Positions 38,690 to 52,564 of a DNA stretch of 64,000 bases are shown here, piece after piece. A program made the position numbers and the translations under genes. The notes beneath the pieces were generated by a model. It had not been told where the DNA came from. It worked only from the letters and a program-made list of their open reading frames with translations, and did no database searches. Source of the stretch: Struthidea cinerea (taxonomy: Eukaryota > Chordata > Aves > Passeriformes > Corcoracidae). Where the stretch lies: assembly GCA_013397865.1 (NCBI GenBank), contig VZTI01001784.1, forward strand, positions 163,649-227,648, in the 5' to 3' direction. Positions within the stretch are counted from its first letter, which is position 1; each line of letters begins with the position of its first letter.

Positions 38690-39202
38690 GGTAAAGGGGC
38701 TGGGTATCCCCTCAGTTCAGGAAGGATGTTGAGATGCTTGAACGCGTCCAAAGGAGAACAACAAGGCTGGTGAAGGGCTTGGAACACAAGCCCTAGGAGG
38801 AACGTCTGAGGGAGCTGGGGTTGTTTAGCCTGGAGAAAAGGAGACTCAGAGACGACCTTATCACTCTCTACAACTTCTTGAAAGGTGGTTGTAGTCAGGT
38901 GGGGGTTGGTCTCTTTCTCCAGACAACAACTGACAGAACAAGAGGACACAGTCTCAAGTTGCGCCAAGGAAAATATAGGTTGGATATTAGGAAAAAGTTT
39001 TTTACAGAACGAGTGATAAAATATTGGAATGGTCTACCTGGGAAGGTGGTAGAATCACCATCCCTGGGCGTGTTTAAAAAGAGATTGGATGTGGCACTTG
39101 GTGCCATGGTTTAGTTTAGTTAAGGTGCTGGGACATGGGTTGGACTCGATGATCTTGAAGGTCTCTTCCAATCTGGTGATTCTGTGATTCTGTGATTCTG
39201 TA
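38690..39202 (+). mobile_element. CR1 retrotransposon, best-preserved copy in the window
   Basis: A 5'-truncated CR1 with the ORF2 C-terminus almost intact. One frame gives FSLEKRRLRDDLITLYNFLK, LKLRQGKYRLDIRKKFF, YWNGLPGKVVESPSLGVFKK, and ends GAMV with a stop at 39112-39114. The only in-frame break is a TAG at 38794-38796. The 3' UTR ends CTCGATGATCTTGAAGGTCT and then about three ATTCTGTG units (39177-39202). Its intact frame and clean tail suggest the youngest CR1 insertion here. It contains no catalytic reverse transcriptase or endonuclease region, so it cannot move by itself. Confidence 0.96.
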
Positions 39203-42200
39203 TCCTTTTTGTAATATAGATCATTAAGTAATTAGGGGTACCTGATGGAAAAGGTACCATTACTTCAATAAATTTTGCTTTATAATAAGAGAGAAATTAA
39301 TTGCATGATTTTTTTTATGAGGCACATTTCCTACCACTAGGAATTAGGTTTAAAAAATCAAGCGTAGAGGAGAAGTCTTATGAACATGAACACATTTCCG
39401 TTATTTCCACTGAAATAATCTGTAGAACTAAAAAGTTCGGGTGACCGTGGCAGTCTATCATCAGAGGCTGTCATGCACCACAATTTTCTTAGTGTAGATG
39501 TCATTAGACTTTTTTGTAAAGATTCAGGTAGCAATTTTGTACTCCTTTTTTTTTTTTTTTCATCTGATCACAATCTGCAAACAAACATTTACTTCAGTAT
39601 TCATCCAGGTCCACTTGTGAATCGCTGGTTTGTAACCAGTAATAGTCTGATTTTATAGTGAGAGGGGCCCTTTGTGTGGATGTGCAGACATGTAAACATC
39701 AAAAACCTCCCATGAGAACCAGCCTCCTAAACTTAGTACTAGCCAGCACCTATAATTTCCAAAGCACAGTGTGAACTTCACTTCCATCTGAGGCTGGTCT
39801 GCTCAGAGCTCCAGAATCCCACAGCAGCTCACAACATGTCTGTAAGTTGTAGTCACAAACTCACTATTTGCTGTGTAGGATGAAATACGGAGACCTGTCA
39901 GACAAGGGCTGCTGCAGAAGGGCCATTACTAAAGGTTAGGTACAGTCTCATGTGCATCTCCAAAGTCATAGCTGAGACGCTTTGGAGCCTGGAAGATGTT
40001 TGCTTTGCTTCCCACCCATTTTCTTGCACTACACGCTAGGACCTCTTTCCATTTTGTGATGCATAAGTAAGGTTGTGAGTGATTATCTCACTATCGTCGT
40101 ATCGGACTCACCATAAGATAGATTCAGCAACCTGCCCGTGCTGGTTTACTAAAGCTAGAATACAAAGGGTCAGCAATCACCTCTATGTTTATAAGCCTTA
40201 GAAATAAACAGGAAGAAAGAAAAAAATTACATAGAGAACACAGAAGGAATGAGCCTGATGAAAATGCCCACATGCAATATAATAATTTCTGCAGCATCTG
40301 TTCTTTGGAGTTTAGAGAGTAAGAAACAGCCTTGAATGTTCAAGAAGGTCTATTAAAAGCTATTGATTTTAGAAAGCACCTAGGACTTAGGAATGACTTC
40401 AAACAGAGAGATTTGGAGGAGCTGAATTCAGGTGAGGTGAAAAATTTCAGGCTGTAGGAAGCTGGAATTTCTGAAGAGAATTAGCTAAACATTTACTGAA
40501 ATCAGGCTTCCAATATGATGATAAAAGGATGTAATGAAGAAAAAAGCTAGAGTTTTACTTTCCATAATAGAAATGTCCTTTGCAGAGTGATTTGTTGCAC
40601 ATATGCACACACATCAGAAATCCTTGTTTGACTAGAATGTATTGGCCTCTCAAAGAGTGAATAATATACAGGTCATTTACACTATCGAAGTCCTTTAAGA
40701 CTTCAGGAAAGCAAATGCCTGAGCAAACCAGATGAATTAGAAAACAGAAGATGACCCTGTTCTTTTGATCTAAGATGCAACTTATTGATGGAGAAGCATG
40801 TGGTAATGAAATAAAGCAATTTGTTCAATATAGCCAATGCACTGTGCAAGTGCTCTTTTAACACAGATAACAGGAAATAGGTGCTTTTACTGGCTTCTGC
40901 ATGCGTTTCAGTAAAAAGGTGGAAGGAGAAAGCAAAAGGGTGCTGCATGTTTAAACTCATAAACCTCTTTACCCAGCAGACAGGCCCAGATAAACATCCC
41001 GTGCTACAGATCACCAAGTGACACAGACTGCAATCACCATTGCTACCTGGGACTGGAACCACACTTTAACTCAAGTTAAAGACTCAAGTCTGCCTTTAAC
41101 ATCCCCCTTGCAGGTATCCCCAGCATGTCTGTGCCTTTGCCAGTTGAGGGTCATGCACGGCTCCTTCCATCTTTGGCAATTCTCTGTAAAACGTTCAAAC
41201 ACTTGCAGTGCATGCTGCTGTACACCAGGTACAAAGGGTCTGATGGCCCAGGTAAATTATTAATCCTCATCTTTCGTAAATAAAAATGTTCCGTATTTTT
41301 AGTAAACAGATCTGTAAAATGCAAAGTTAGTACGGTCAAAAGGCTCCTGAACCCTTTGAACTTTGTCATCTTGGGTGTGGTATTTCCTGTATCTGCCCAA
41401 TGCCCTCATGTGCAAGATAGAGGTAATAATACTTAACACAATTAGTTAATGCTTCCACAGTGTTGTGAGCATGGCAGTATCTGTGTAGGCACTTATCTGT
41501 TCCTGATATGTTGCAATTAAATAGCCCTTACTATGGAAAAGGTTTTTGTTTGCTACAAACTTGATATCTGGAGAATAAAAAGCAGCCCTCTGAATGGAGC
41601 AGCCTGCAGTTCCAGGGAGTGACCTGGGCGGCAGAGCAAGAAACTTTGAACTATTTGAATAACCTACATCTGATAGTGGGCTTAAAATAATGCCTTGAAA
41701 CTTGGCCCCACCCTCCCCTTTTCCTTTCTTTCTCTCTCCATGCTGGTTCCTTCAAAGGGAAGCTGCTGTTGTTCCTCAGGTTACTGGAGCACCAGTGGGT
41801 TGTATTCAGACCACTGACTGTGGCAGCACCTGTGTGGTCTGTGTGTGTCTAACCATCTTCCCTCCTTAACTTTCTTCTCTGTCTCAGTCTCCTGTCTCTC
41901 AGCATTGCTGGTTTCTGCTGCCACAGGTGCCTGAGCCATGGACATCCCCCCTGGCTTATACTACAGTATTAAAAACCAGGCATTCTGCAGCTCAGCTCAG
42001 CTGTGTGTTGGATTTTTGGACTGATGTGTTCAGGTTATTCCCAGCGACCTATTCATAGCCACACCTAGATCTCTTCCTAGAGCAGTTGTCTGTAATTTAG
42101 GTTCAGATACGTATATCTGGATGTCTGAGATTTTCACATTTGGAATGTCATTTTTTTTCTTTCATGAGAAACAGTTCACAGATGGAGTTGTGAAGTTAGT

Positions 42201-44184
42201 TTCTTCTGAATTATAACTTCTCGGAAGTATTTTCTTCAACCTGTTTAGTTTTCCATTTGCAAATACCTTACAAACCTAGGCCAAATAAACCATTAATTAG
42301 GAGATTACTGTAACAGAGAGAAAACATGGGAAAGAATGAAAGTGGAGATCATTAGTACTGTTTCCTTGAAATAGTGTAAATTATGACAGAGCTCAGAATC
42401 TTGTTTTTTCTTAGCAAGGTTTCAAGAAAATTAAATTTAATGCCAATGAAAACTGCTACTTTGGCAATAAGGTATGTCGTTCAGTGGCTAACACACCCAG
42501 CTAGGTATAATCCAGCTGTCAAAGATACGTCGACCTTTCCTTAGCAATCGTTCCTTCCAAGCACATTTGTTGATTCAGGCTTAGGGTGCTTGCCTGCGAA
42601 CTAGTGAATAGATATTTCTTGCCAGGAAAATATCTGGAAAGAGAGGTGTTTCAGTTTCATAATTAAATGAGAAAGCTGAAAAAGCTTTACTGAAAGATAA
42701 ATTACTTCACTCTTTGTGAAGGAGAGGCTTCTAGAATGAATTATTCAATACTAACAATGTAGACTTTGGAAGCAGGATGATTTCCACAAATGTCATGCCT
42801 ATCTATCTCCCCACACAGAAAACACACATGTAGATGCAGATGCAGAATCATGCATGCAAGCACATATGTACATGCTTTTTTTGTAAAGATGACTAATATA
42901 TCACATATTTTGGCCCTTTAAAGAATGAAGTGGTTATTCTTAAGTGTATAAAAAAAGGGATAAACTCCAAAACATTCTGTGAAATTCTGTGTAATCTTCA
43001 CATGGCTTTTAACATTTGCTTGGTGTTTCCTTATGCTTCCTATGTATTACAATTTCTCAAGATTACTGTGCATACATATACTAAATTTAAATGAATCTGC
43101 TTTGGCATTAAATATATAAACAAAATTGCACAAATAGTTTTAAGGTCAAATCAGTCTCCTCTGGTTCTAAAATGGATTGACATCCTTATGCAGAATCATG
43201 CTGCAAAACTAGGTATGATCAGTTTTAATTTAAAATGGGTCAAGATAGGCAAGTGTTTATTTTTGTCAACTTCACTTGCCTTTTCCCCAGCAAAAGTAAA
43301 GCCACACCAATTTGTCCTAGGATGCAGTACGGTCTGCTTTGTATTTCCCAAGTCTCTTATTAAAATTTTAGACAAAACTGACAGTCCCCTTCCCCTTCTT
43401 TCCCTAGACAATTTGACCTTATTTGTAGGAATACAAGTGGAAAGATACCCTGACAAGCAGGCAGATAAATACTTGTGTACTGTCAGTTGCTTGCAGAGTG
43501 AACAGCAAGGCTGGGAGGGGTGTTTGATGCCTCAGGCAGTGAAGAAGCTGAATGTTTCCCTAGTGGGAACATGGTGAGAGGAGCAAATAGGCACAGGTGG
43601 CATTGGTTAAGTGGCTTAAAGGATGTGGGTGATTTTGAGAAAGGGTTTCTTAGGGAAGAGAAAAGGTTAAGTAGCTGAGACAAATTTTTAACAGTGGAGG
43701 AAATAACAGGGAAGGAAATCTGAGGCAAGAAGTGACGGATGATGGTGGTGGGTGAGAGCCAGTGTGACAAATGAAGCAAGAGCAGAATGAAAAAAATTGT
43801 AAGCTGTTTGATGCAGTTTCCTTACATTTAGTTCTCTGCAAATTTTAACAGCATCTTACCATAAAATCAGAGCAAGACACAAAGCTGAGCTCTATACCGT
43901 GCTCTGTGCTCTGGACCCAAACATCCCCTAATGTGACGGCAGGCATTGTTTTTGAAGCTTCAGTTGGATCCATAACCTTTAGTACTCTTACTATTTTAAC
44001 TGTCCTATTTTTTGTAACTGGGTGATTGAGAAAGGCCTTAAGAAGAATTTTTGTCTAGACCATTACCATTTTTTCTGACATAAGATACTTCTTCTGGATT
44101 CAGATCCTTACTTACCTTTAGGTACTGAGCAGATGATTTACCCTTTTATGTGCTGGCATCCACATATTTTATATATGTTTAATT
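39203..44184. other. no confident gene; a few weak signals
   Basis: Holds a T15 run (39546-39560), a MIR-like remnant near 41400, a tRNA-like stretch near 42476, and a 28-codon frame with a good start context at 41938-42024 right after acceptor-like tracts. The 119-codon minus frame at 40703-41062 and the 129-codon + frame at 43188-43577 have no recognisable domain. Confidence 0.45.
41400..41480 (+). repeat. possible MIR-like SINE remnant
   Basis: Reads GATAGAGGTAATAATACTTA and then CACAGTGTTGTGAGCATGG, resembling the MIR core-to-tail stretch (aaaatggggataataatacc then acagggttgttgtgagga). It is short and diverged. Confidence 0.4.
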
Positions 44185-44275
44185 ATACTTTCCTACCTCA
44201 TGGGAATGTTGCAAGGATTAGTTTGTACAGAGCTTTGAGAATGCTAAATATGGTAGTTATTTTCTTTTCATGGAA
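44185..44275 (+). repeat. ancient MIR/CORE-SINE 3' part
   Basis: CTTTCCTACCTCATGGGAAT, then GTTGCAAGGATTAGTTTGTA and CAGAGCTTTGAGAATGCTAA follow the MIR 3' half (acctacctcatagggttgttg, gtgaggattaaatgagt, aaagcactttgaga). Several indel-free blocks in the right order make this fairly convincing despite divergence. Confidence 0.6.
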
Positions 44276-47200
44276 TAAAAGCAAAGCTGAAACAAAGCAG
44301 TTTCCTTGCTACAATCCCACACTTGAAACCACCACCCATCAACAAAGAGTGACTCATCAGCACGATGAGCCAAGGATACAGTGTTTACTCCTGCAGGTTT
44401 GTTTGCACAGGAAGAATGATCTTTGCTTCCCAGTACGCCTGGCAAGTACAGATGGGTGAGAAGTGGCTGTGTCCAGAACTGTGGCCCATAGCTGATGGGC
44501 AACCCATACCGCATCCAGTCTTTTCTCTAGGGAGCAGAGCTGAGCAGGAGAATGAACACTGCAAATGGTAGGGGATGGTTGCAGCAATGCCACTTGGAAA
44601 CCACCTTCAGTGACCTGTGCTGAGTGAGGTTCAAGAGTCAAAAAAAAGAAAAGATTTCTTAATTTTTGAAAAGGAAATAGAATCGAAAGATGGTGCACCT
44701 CAGCTAACATACATGTGTGTATTGGTGGACTAGAGTAGGCATGACAGACCCCAGACTATCATTAATAAACTAGAAGATAAATTTCCCAATATTGTATGAT
44801 ACAGCCCTGCCAGTCATGGTCTGGGTAAGCCTCATGGCTGCATTCCAGCAGAGTCAGGAGCAGTGGCAGTGGGATGGGGGCCGTTGTTGGGAATGGCTGC
44901 TGGAGAATGTGCTGCTGCCGGGAGCAGTGTCTGGGGTAAGGTGATCACTGTGGCAACTTCATCTCTTTGCACAGGTTGTGTCCGCACCTAGGCTGCCACC
45001 AAGTCTCGGATCATGATCTCTCCTTATACTCTCTCGTCCACAACCAGATACTTGGCCTTGGGTCATCAGCTTCCTCTGTACCTGCCCACCTCTAAAACTA
45101 AGCCCTCAACCTCCATGCAGCTCATAAAATGAGCAACTCAGCACCATTTATTCAACTATGTAATGGACTTCCTTATCCCTCAGTATGCCGCTCCTTTCCT
45201 TCTTTTGCCCAACTGCAGGAAACTGAGATGGTGCCAGAATCTGGTGTGACCTTGGCTCAAGCACACACTGGGGAGCAAACACAGGAGCAAAGATCTCTGT
45301 TGTATTCGTCAAGAAGACACTGCTGTTGTATCTTGTCCAAACCCATACCGCCCAGACGCACAGGTACCTACCCTGGCACAGGTGAGGTTCTGTGCATGTA
45401 TCTCCATATCTGGCAATAAAAGTTTCCAGACTGGCTCACGTCTCCAGGCAGCTCCTCCTAGATCCCCCTAAATACTTTACTAAGATTCCTAATACTTTGA
45501 GTCAAAGATTTAAAAGTTCCTTTAGAATTTACTAATTTATAGTGACAACTTGGTTATGCCCGGCACAGTAAAGGTGGTCATTGTACTTAACCTCATCAAC
45601 ACGAAGTTAGAATAAAGTTTTGATTTGTTTGTTCCTATTTTATAGCAAACGGAATTTTTTGCCTCCAGGGGGAGAATTATCCCATTATCTATGAGTATAC
45701 CCACTTTTCCACATAAAACCACATTTCCCACACTATTTTTATCTATTTTCCAGTACAACACAGGTAAGTTATAAGGCCTACTCACTCTTGGATTGGTCTT
45801 TATTAGGTCTAAATCAATCTGATTGCCTTGAAAAGCATGCTGTATTTGCTACCTGGAGCCTTTACGCACTACAGTTCTCTTAATCAGCAGACAGACAAAA
45901 AAGCCCTTTTAATGTAGACCAGAAAATACAGTGCATCCTGAGAGAAGGCCATGATATTTCACTAGAAAGTGCAAAGTTAGTATAAGTGCTGGAATGGGTG
46001 TCTTTGCAAACCTAAATTTTAAAGGAGCTCTGTTTTTATGTTCTCTCACATGCAAACACAGAAATACACTCTCAAGGCCTGTGGTGACTTCATTGTGAGG
46101 TTATACTAGCTAGTAGTATGACTCTAATGTAAATTCAGCATCAGCCTTGTCCTTTACAAGCTGGAAATTTATAAATATAATTTTACTTGAAAATTAATTA
46201 AAAGAATTGCTAATTATAGTTATTAAGGATGTGGGCACTATAACGTGCAATATATTTATTCCCAAGAGTAAAAAGTAGCCCTAGGGAAATTGGCAAATCT
46301 TGGAGTTCTAGGAAGAAAGATTATTCTTCTGAGTACTATTTCCTTGCTCCATTCTGAGAATGAGAAGTAAATAGGAGAACGTTTTTGTGCTGCTTAATGG
46401 ACCAAGTGCTGTCACTAGAAAAACACTCATGCTTCTAAAAAAGGGGGGAACCAGTGCATTGAAAATGGATTCTCTTTCACACTTGCCATTTAAAAAAAGG
46501 ACAGTGCTTTCCAATTAAAGTTTGCACTACAAAGCATGCAAATTCACAAATGAATAGTGAAAAGAAAGCCCAAGCAATGTGCTGATTTGCAGCCCATGTT
46601 GAAGGAAGGTAAGAAGAAAGACACTCCAGGCAGTCAATACAATAGAAACTGTACAGACAATGGCAAAAGGGGGAAATAATAATAGTGCTGCCCTAGTCTG
46701 GGGAAATATGAATGCAAGAAGAAAGAGGGAAATAATAATAGGATCCATATTATGCATAAGAAAAGAGAATTTTGTGTAGGCTGCACAACCAAAGGACATT
46801 TGGTTGTGATTAGCTGCTGCTCAGTGTCAGCACATGACTGCTGGTTTCATAAAATGGGGTTTCAGCTTAACCTCTTTTTGCATCGAGGTTGTTCACTGCA
46901 GTCTACAAAGGCAACTTGTCCTGAATTAAAATCTGTATGCGTCCTGTCATGAAGAGAGGACGTTCATTGGAATCCTCAGACCCTTTGTGTTTCAGATCAA
47001 CTTCACTTTCCTTTTCAGCAATATTTTGACCATTTTGTCCCTTGTCACTGTGACTGATGACCAATTCTTCATGGAGAAAGGATAATTTGCATTAGTCCAC
47101 TTGCAAAAAGGAAATGTTAGCTTATCCGATGGAGCAAAAAGAAGCCCACGGAAGAAAAAAATACCCCAAAACAATCCCCGCAAACTATACTGGTAGTGCT

Positions 47201-47640
47201 GAGAACTGCAGTAACCGAAGAACACCCTCTGACTTTTAATTCTGTCTATGCTGTACATGAGGATAAAGGTGTGCATTAGTTGAATAAGATGCTTTCCAAT
47301 TTAAAAGTACATTCTCATTCAATAGGTGGCCATCAGTCTTCAACAAAGCAGAAAAAGTGACATTTCTGGTCTTCCAAAGACTGGTTGTTATCCATAAAGA
47401 ATATATCATTTACCAGGTGGTATTTTTTAGTGTTCTCTGTCTGGACACAGCTGTTCTATGTCAAGTTGGTGATGTGTAACATATTTTTTAAAAAGCCTAT
47501 TAACACTGTTGTCAGTTGGGTGAAGATGACTGTGTACTATTGTCTGCCAAGTCTCTCCCCTCCCGCCCAAGTAACTTCCTTATTGAGATGACGGAAATAA
47601 AAATACAGGATCGTTATGCAAAACACGTTTTAGTATTTAC
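44276..47640. other. no gene seen
   Basis: Unique-looking DNA. The 108-117 codon frames on + and - at 44133-44710 overlap each other and show no domain. AT-rich patch at 46160-46260. Confidence 0.5.
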
Positions 47641-47682
47641 CTGGAAGCACTGGGGCAGCATGTTCTCAAGATGGATGCAGTC
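47641..47682 (-). other. candidate 42-nt micro-exon (weak)
   Basis: On the minus strand a good acceptor (TGTTTTAATTAGTTTCTAG) precedes 42 bases that end in CAG before a GTAAATAC donor. The length is a multiple of three and phase 0 is open, reading DCIHLENMLPQCFQ; phase 0 is also what the upstream candidate exon at 62065-62170 would leave. A second phase is open too, so openness says little. Real membership in the same gene would need an intron of about 14 kb. Confidence 0.15.
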
Positions 47683-50600
47683 CTAGAAACTAATTAAAAC
47701 AGTTAAATTAAGCACTGTCTCACACAAAGGTGAGACAGAGGAAAGCCAGCATTACAGAGGAATTATGTGCCCTGGAACAGATGAATTTTTTGAAAACAGG
47801 TGGGAGGCAGAGTGTTATTTGGAAGTAGTCTTCACCAGTTCTCAGGAATCCTGTGTAAACAATGTTAGCAACCTTCATTTGGAATAGTGTCAAACACAAC
47901 AGGAAATAGAAAGACAAAAAGGATTTACATATTTAATGTTTATTGACTTTTTTTTTGGGTTGATTTTAAAGTTGAATTGCTTCAAGATGAGCCTGCAGCT
48001 TTGAAAGAATTACTCAAGAACCCCACTTCTGACACCATAGCTCCCTGCTTTTATCTGTTAGGCTGTGCACCCCCTAATTTTAAGCAAACAAATGTCTTCA
48101 GAGCAGCTTCATCTGAAACCAAGACGCCATAGATAGAGCTGATGCAGTAATGAGCAGATTTTTCGTAAACAAACCTGTTTATCCACAAGTCTGCCTGGAA
48201 GAGATCTGAGGATCCAAGTGAATATAAAAACAAACAGCTTAGCTGTTGCTTTCCTTGGGCAAGTGTTTGTTTTTATTTAACATGAAAATACAAGGAACTA
48301 CATTTTATTGATTTGAAATGGCAATTGCTTCCTTTAGTTCAATGTTATTATTTTTTCACAGAATGTGCTGTCTTTGATTATTTATTTGTTGCTGGAAAAT
48401 GACTGCAGATTTAGAAAATGTAATCACTGCCTGGCTTCTTGGAAAAGCATCATTTTTCCATGTACATTTAACACCTTCTTACATAACTGGGTTAGCTTTT
48501 GTCTGAACGGGAAGTTTCTGACAGACGCAGATTTTAAATCTCACAGAGCCTTCTTGTAACATGAGCAGAGCATGTTCTGAACACTGGGGTCTCTGCCTGC
48601 CTGTGGCAGTGCCCTGAGCTGTGCCCTCAACCCTCCTGACTAACCCAAAATGCACCTCGGGGCTAACGCTGTCCAAAATGCAAAGTGATTTCTCCATCGT
48701 CACACCGGAACCTGTGAGACAGACAGGCCTGGCAGGACAGTGAGAGTGCTCACCTAGTATTAAAAATGAGATGGTGGATGTGAGAGAGGAGATAGGACTT
48801 GCTAGGTCTTCCCTTGGGAGGGGGAGCCGGGCCTGTTGTGCAAAGGGATGTAGTCTGAAGGGGAATATCACTCCTGACAGGCTTTGGATAAACATTCAAA
48901 TGTTTAAATACATCTAAATTGAATACAAAGGCTAGAGAAAAGATGATTTTGTGGTTAAATTCCAGACTATGACTTAACAGATTTGCATCCCATCCCTGGC
49001 TTGTTGGCATACACTTTCTACATTGCCACATGTAGGTTATTTTCCTTTTACATAGCTTGATTTTCCATCTATCAAATGTGACTAATAAAGCTTTTGATTC
49101 ATATCCTCTATTTCTCCTAGTGTATTTACTGTATCAAAGGAATAAAGTAGTCAAAATGATCTCAACAGGTCTTTTAGCATCCCCCTATGGAGCAGCAAAT
49201 ACCCAAACACTGCCTGAAAAATGTTTGTCTAAGTAGTTAATAAATGCCTATAGTCATTAAAATCAGAATAAGGGCTGTCTTTTCCTGCAGGAGTAATAAA
49301 TTCAATTTATTATTCACTTCTTTTTTCTACTTGCAGCATGGCAATTAAACATATTTCTTATTTTTTATTTGTAGAATCAAGTTGTGTTTCCTCAGAGCAA
49401 TCTGTACACTTGTATTTATCACATATCATCTAGCAATTTGAAGTAATTTTGGTAATTAATTTAGATCATTCAATTTCTATTCCTCTAACTGCTTTGTAAC
49501 TCTCACTTTTGAGAATAACTAAGAAATCTAGAAGCGTATTCAATTTCATTATCAAGGGATTGAATCCAGCTTTCCTGATTTAAACATCTGCAATTTAGAT
49601 GCTTAGAAGAGTCATTCTTCTAAGTGCCTATGTTTTCACTAGCCAGTGATGAAAAATAGATGCCTTTGAAAATATCTGGAAGAAGACCCTCTGTGCCTGT
49701 CTATGATCTTTTTCTTCAGAGCTTTCAAGAAGCTGACCTTTTTTTCTTTGGTGAGGCAGCATATACGTTAGAACTACTTTACTAGACAGTAAAAATGATG
49801 ACAGAAGGAACTCAGACACTGGCCCAAAGCAGTACTGTAAAAATACTGAATGTAACTAAGATCACAACATGTAGAGGAGGGCACTATTTCTATACCCTCC
49901 AGACAATTGTTTAGCTAGGAAACAATTTGTAACTGCCTAAAAGTCTGTTTTCTTCCCAAGCAGTGTGCACCAATCTTATGACACAGATTTAATAAAAGCC
50001 CCATTTCCCAGTCTTCATGTAGAGTAGTTTGAAGTTCAAGACAAGATAAATCACATGTAATGCCTTCTCTAATTAATTCTGAATTATTTCCTTATTCAAT
50101 AGGCCAGTTGTCCTGCTTAAGAAAATTATACTAGTGCATTACTGACAAATTGATAATGATTTATCACTTGATTATTTTTCAATCCATACAAATAGGCTGT
50201 TCAATAATGTATTTTGTTATTTCAGATGTGTTAAAGCAACTCGACTGACCCATTTTCCTCAAAATTCCTTTCACTTCTCCTCAGCAATGCATTCTTTTCT
50301 TCCCTTTCTTCACTTCTTTGGAGTGTCTTCTGCTTCTTATGAGTTCTTCAGGACTTTTGTAACAGATCAGAAATCACTTTGCCTCGTGTCTTCTACATTC
50401 TTGAGTGCATTTCATTAGGGTTTGTCAACATGAACACATCCAGTATATTTGGTAACTTGTTATTTCTCTGTTCCAGCCTCTGCTCCTATCCCTTCATTAA
50501 AATTCAATATTTTTATTACTTGTTTACTATCTCCTTTTTTTTTTTTTTTTTTATGATAAGGGATGAAACTAGCTGTTACTTGCTCCATTGATGGAGTGAT

Positions 50601-52564
50601 GTGCTCCTCTGTCTACTCAAGGTCCTACCTGAACTCTTTTCCTTGCCTCTTATATCTCCTGCTGCTTGTTGCGCCCTCAGCTTCTGTAAAGGCTTCCATG
50701 AAAACTGCGTTTGTACTTCTACTATTCCTTTATACTGATCTTCAATAACATCTTCTTTTTCACTTGTATTTTATTTCTGTAAAAGTCCCTGAAGAGCTCT
50801 TAGTGCATCCTCAACGACATGTTATAAGGCTTTATTTCATCTCAGATTATCAGTGTTTGAGGATAGGAAACAATTTCCTTTGTGACTTGGAACTTTTGGG
50901 TGCTACTATGATATAAACAAATGTGTGAACTTTACCCATCTCTAGCTGGAACTTTGACAAGAAAAGTCTGTTGTTCTTTTTCCATTCAAAATTCTTTTGA
51001 TTTCCCTGGAAGTGTCATAATGAATTTGCAGTTTGGCAGGGTTCAGAGTTTCTGATTTCCTAGTCTGGATTTCAGTCTTGTCTACATCATCAATTATCTT
51101 TTCCTGTACCCAGTCTCTTTGAGTGAGTGGATATTGCTCATTAAAACCTCATATGGCAGGGAAGGGAATATAGATATGACAGAGGGAAAATGAATACAGC
51201 AAAAGACTGATCTGGATTTAAAAAGGGTATACAGGACACCTTGGTGCAAACCTGAGGTTTTCTTTATAGAGTAGGTAAGAATTTGGAGATAAACAGATGT
51301 TTAAACTATTTTTTTTAAACATTGGTAAGCTGTACAGTTTCATTGAACTAGATACCTCTGAGGAAAAAATAATGTCTTGAACTCCTAATCTTTCGTATTC
51401 TTTGCCCGGAACAACTCACATTTGTAGTCATGCTTTCTGTTCAGATCAGATTTCAGGATTTAAAAATAAAAAATATACTCAAAACCTGCACAATTTCCCT
51501 GCATTGCACAGCCTAAAACTAAATTCAGATACTAAATCTTCATTTACAGCAGACTGTGCTTCTTCAGTGTAAAAGACAGTTAACTTGAAAAGCCTCACTG
51601 AAAGATCACGTGGCCCTTCCCTTACATATTTATGTGTGCATTTATTATATAATTAAGAGGCATAAACAAGGACATGCTGTGTGTGCGAGTTTCTGGAATC
51701 TCTTGTTTTCCCTCCATAGTGCACAAACAAGTCATTTAGGTGAACAAAGTCTGAAAGTGAATCATAAACTTGTGTTGTTGTTTTTCTAAGAGAACTTTCT
51801 CTGGTGGCTGCAAAACAGAGTTACCCTGTGGCAGGCAAAGCACTGGCTTAGCCCCTAGAATTCAATGCTATTGCAGAGCTAATTTCTGCAGACAGGCTGA
51901 CAAAATTATCTAGTAGCTCTGTGCCAAGGATAATGACATTACGGCTTGGAGTAGAGCAGAAAGCAACATTATACTCTGGTTTGAAGGGTATAAATAAACA
52001 GCTTTGATTATCACTCCATTAAGAAATTTGACACCAGCAAACACCTACTCTCTACCTAGGAGCCATACCAATGAAGCCTTGGGTAAACTGGTAGTTTGTT
52101 TCTAACACCAATGAACGATTATATTTCAAAAAATAATGTATTTGTTAAAAAAAAAAAGAAAAAAACCCGTTGTGTTTCAATCATTAGATTGACAGGGACC
52201 AAATCCTTGAGAACTTTGTACTTTTTGGAGACAATTCTTGGACAACATGAGCTTTGACACTCACCCTGTATGTATTGCAGCCCTCAGCTCGTGGGGCTGG
52301 GTGTGTACCTCAGCCATGCTGTAAATGAGACCGAAGGAAAGAAAAGCCAGGCCTGTGAGTCAGACAGACACTGCGGCATGCCCCACCTGGGAAGTCTAGA
52401 CACAGCCCATGTGCCTAAGAGTGCTAAGATGAAACTGCAGATAAAAGCAGCCCTATAATTGGAACTGTTTTCATTTGGACTCAAACTTTGAATTTATGTT
52501 TAAAATATATCCTTCAAATAAGACTTCTTTTACGAGTCTGTTGAGTCATAGAGACCTAAAATCA
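47683..52564. other. no gene seen
   Basis: Contains a T18 run (50535-50552) and a slightly GC-richer patch at 48540-48860 where a 138-codon minus frame overlaps a 93-codon one. A GTGAGC donor-like site at about 48736-48741 (minus) lies there without a good acceptor. A TTTTCTTTATAG plus AGTAG plus GTAAGA cluster sits at about 51257-51283 (plus). No domains. Confidence 0.45.

Noticed and set aside
44100..44120. Very strong minus-strand donor-like sequence (AAAG then GTAAGTAAG)
   Set aside because: It lies close to an ancient SINE remnant and no acceptor with an open frame is found upstream.
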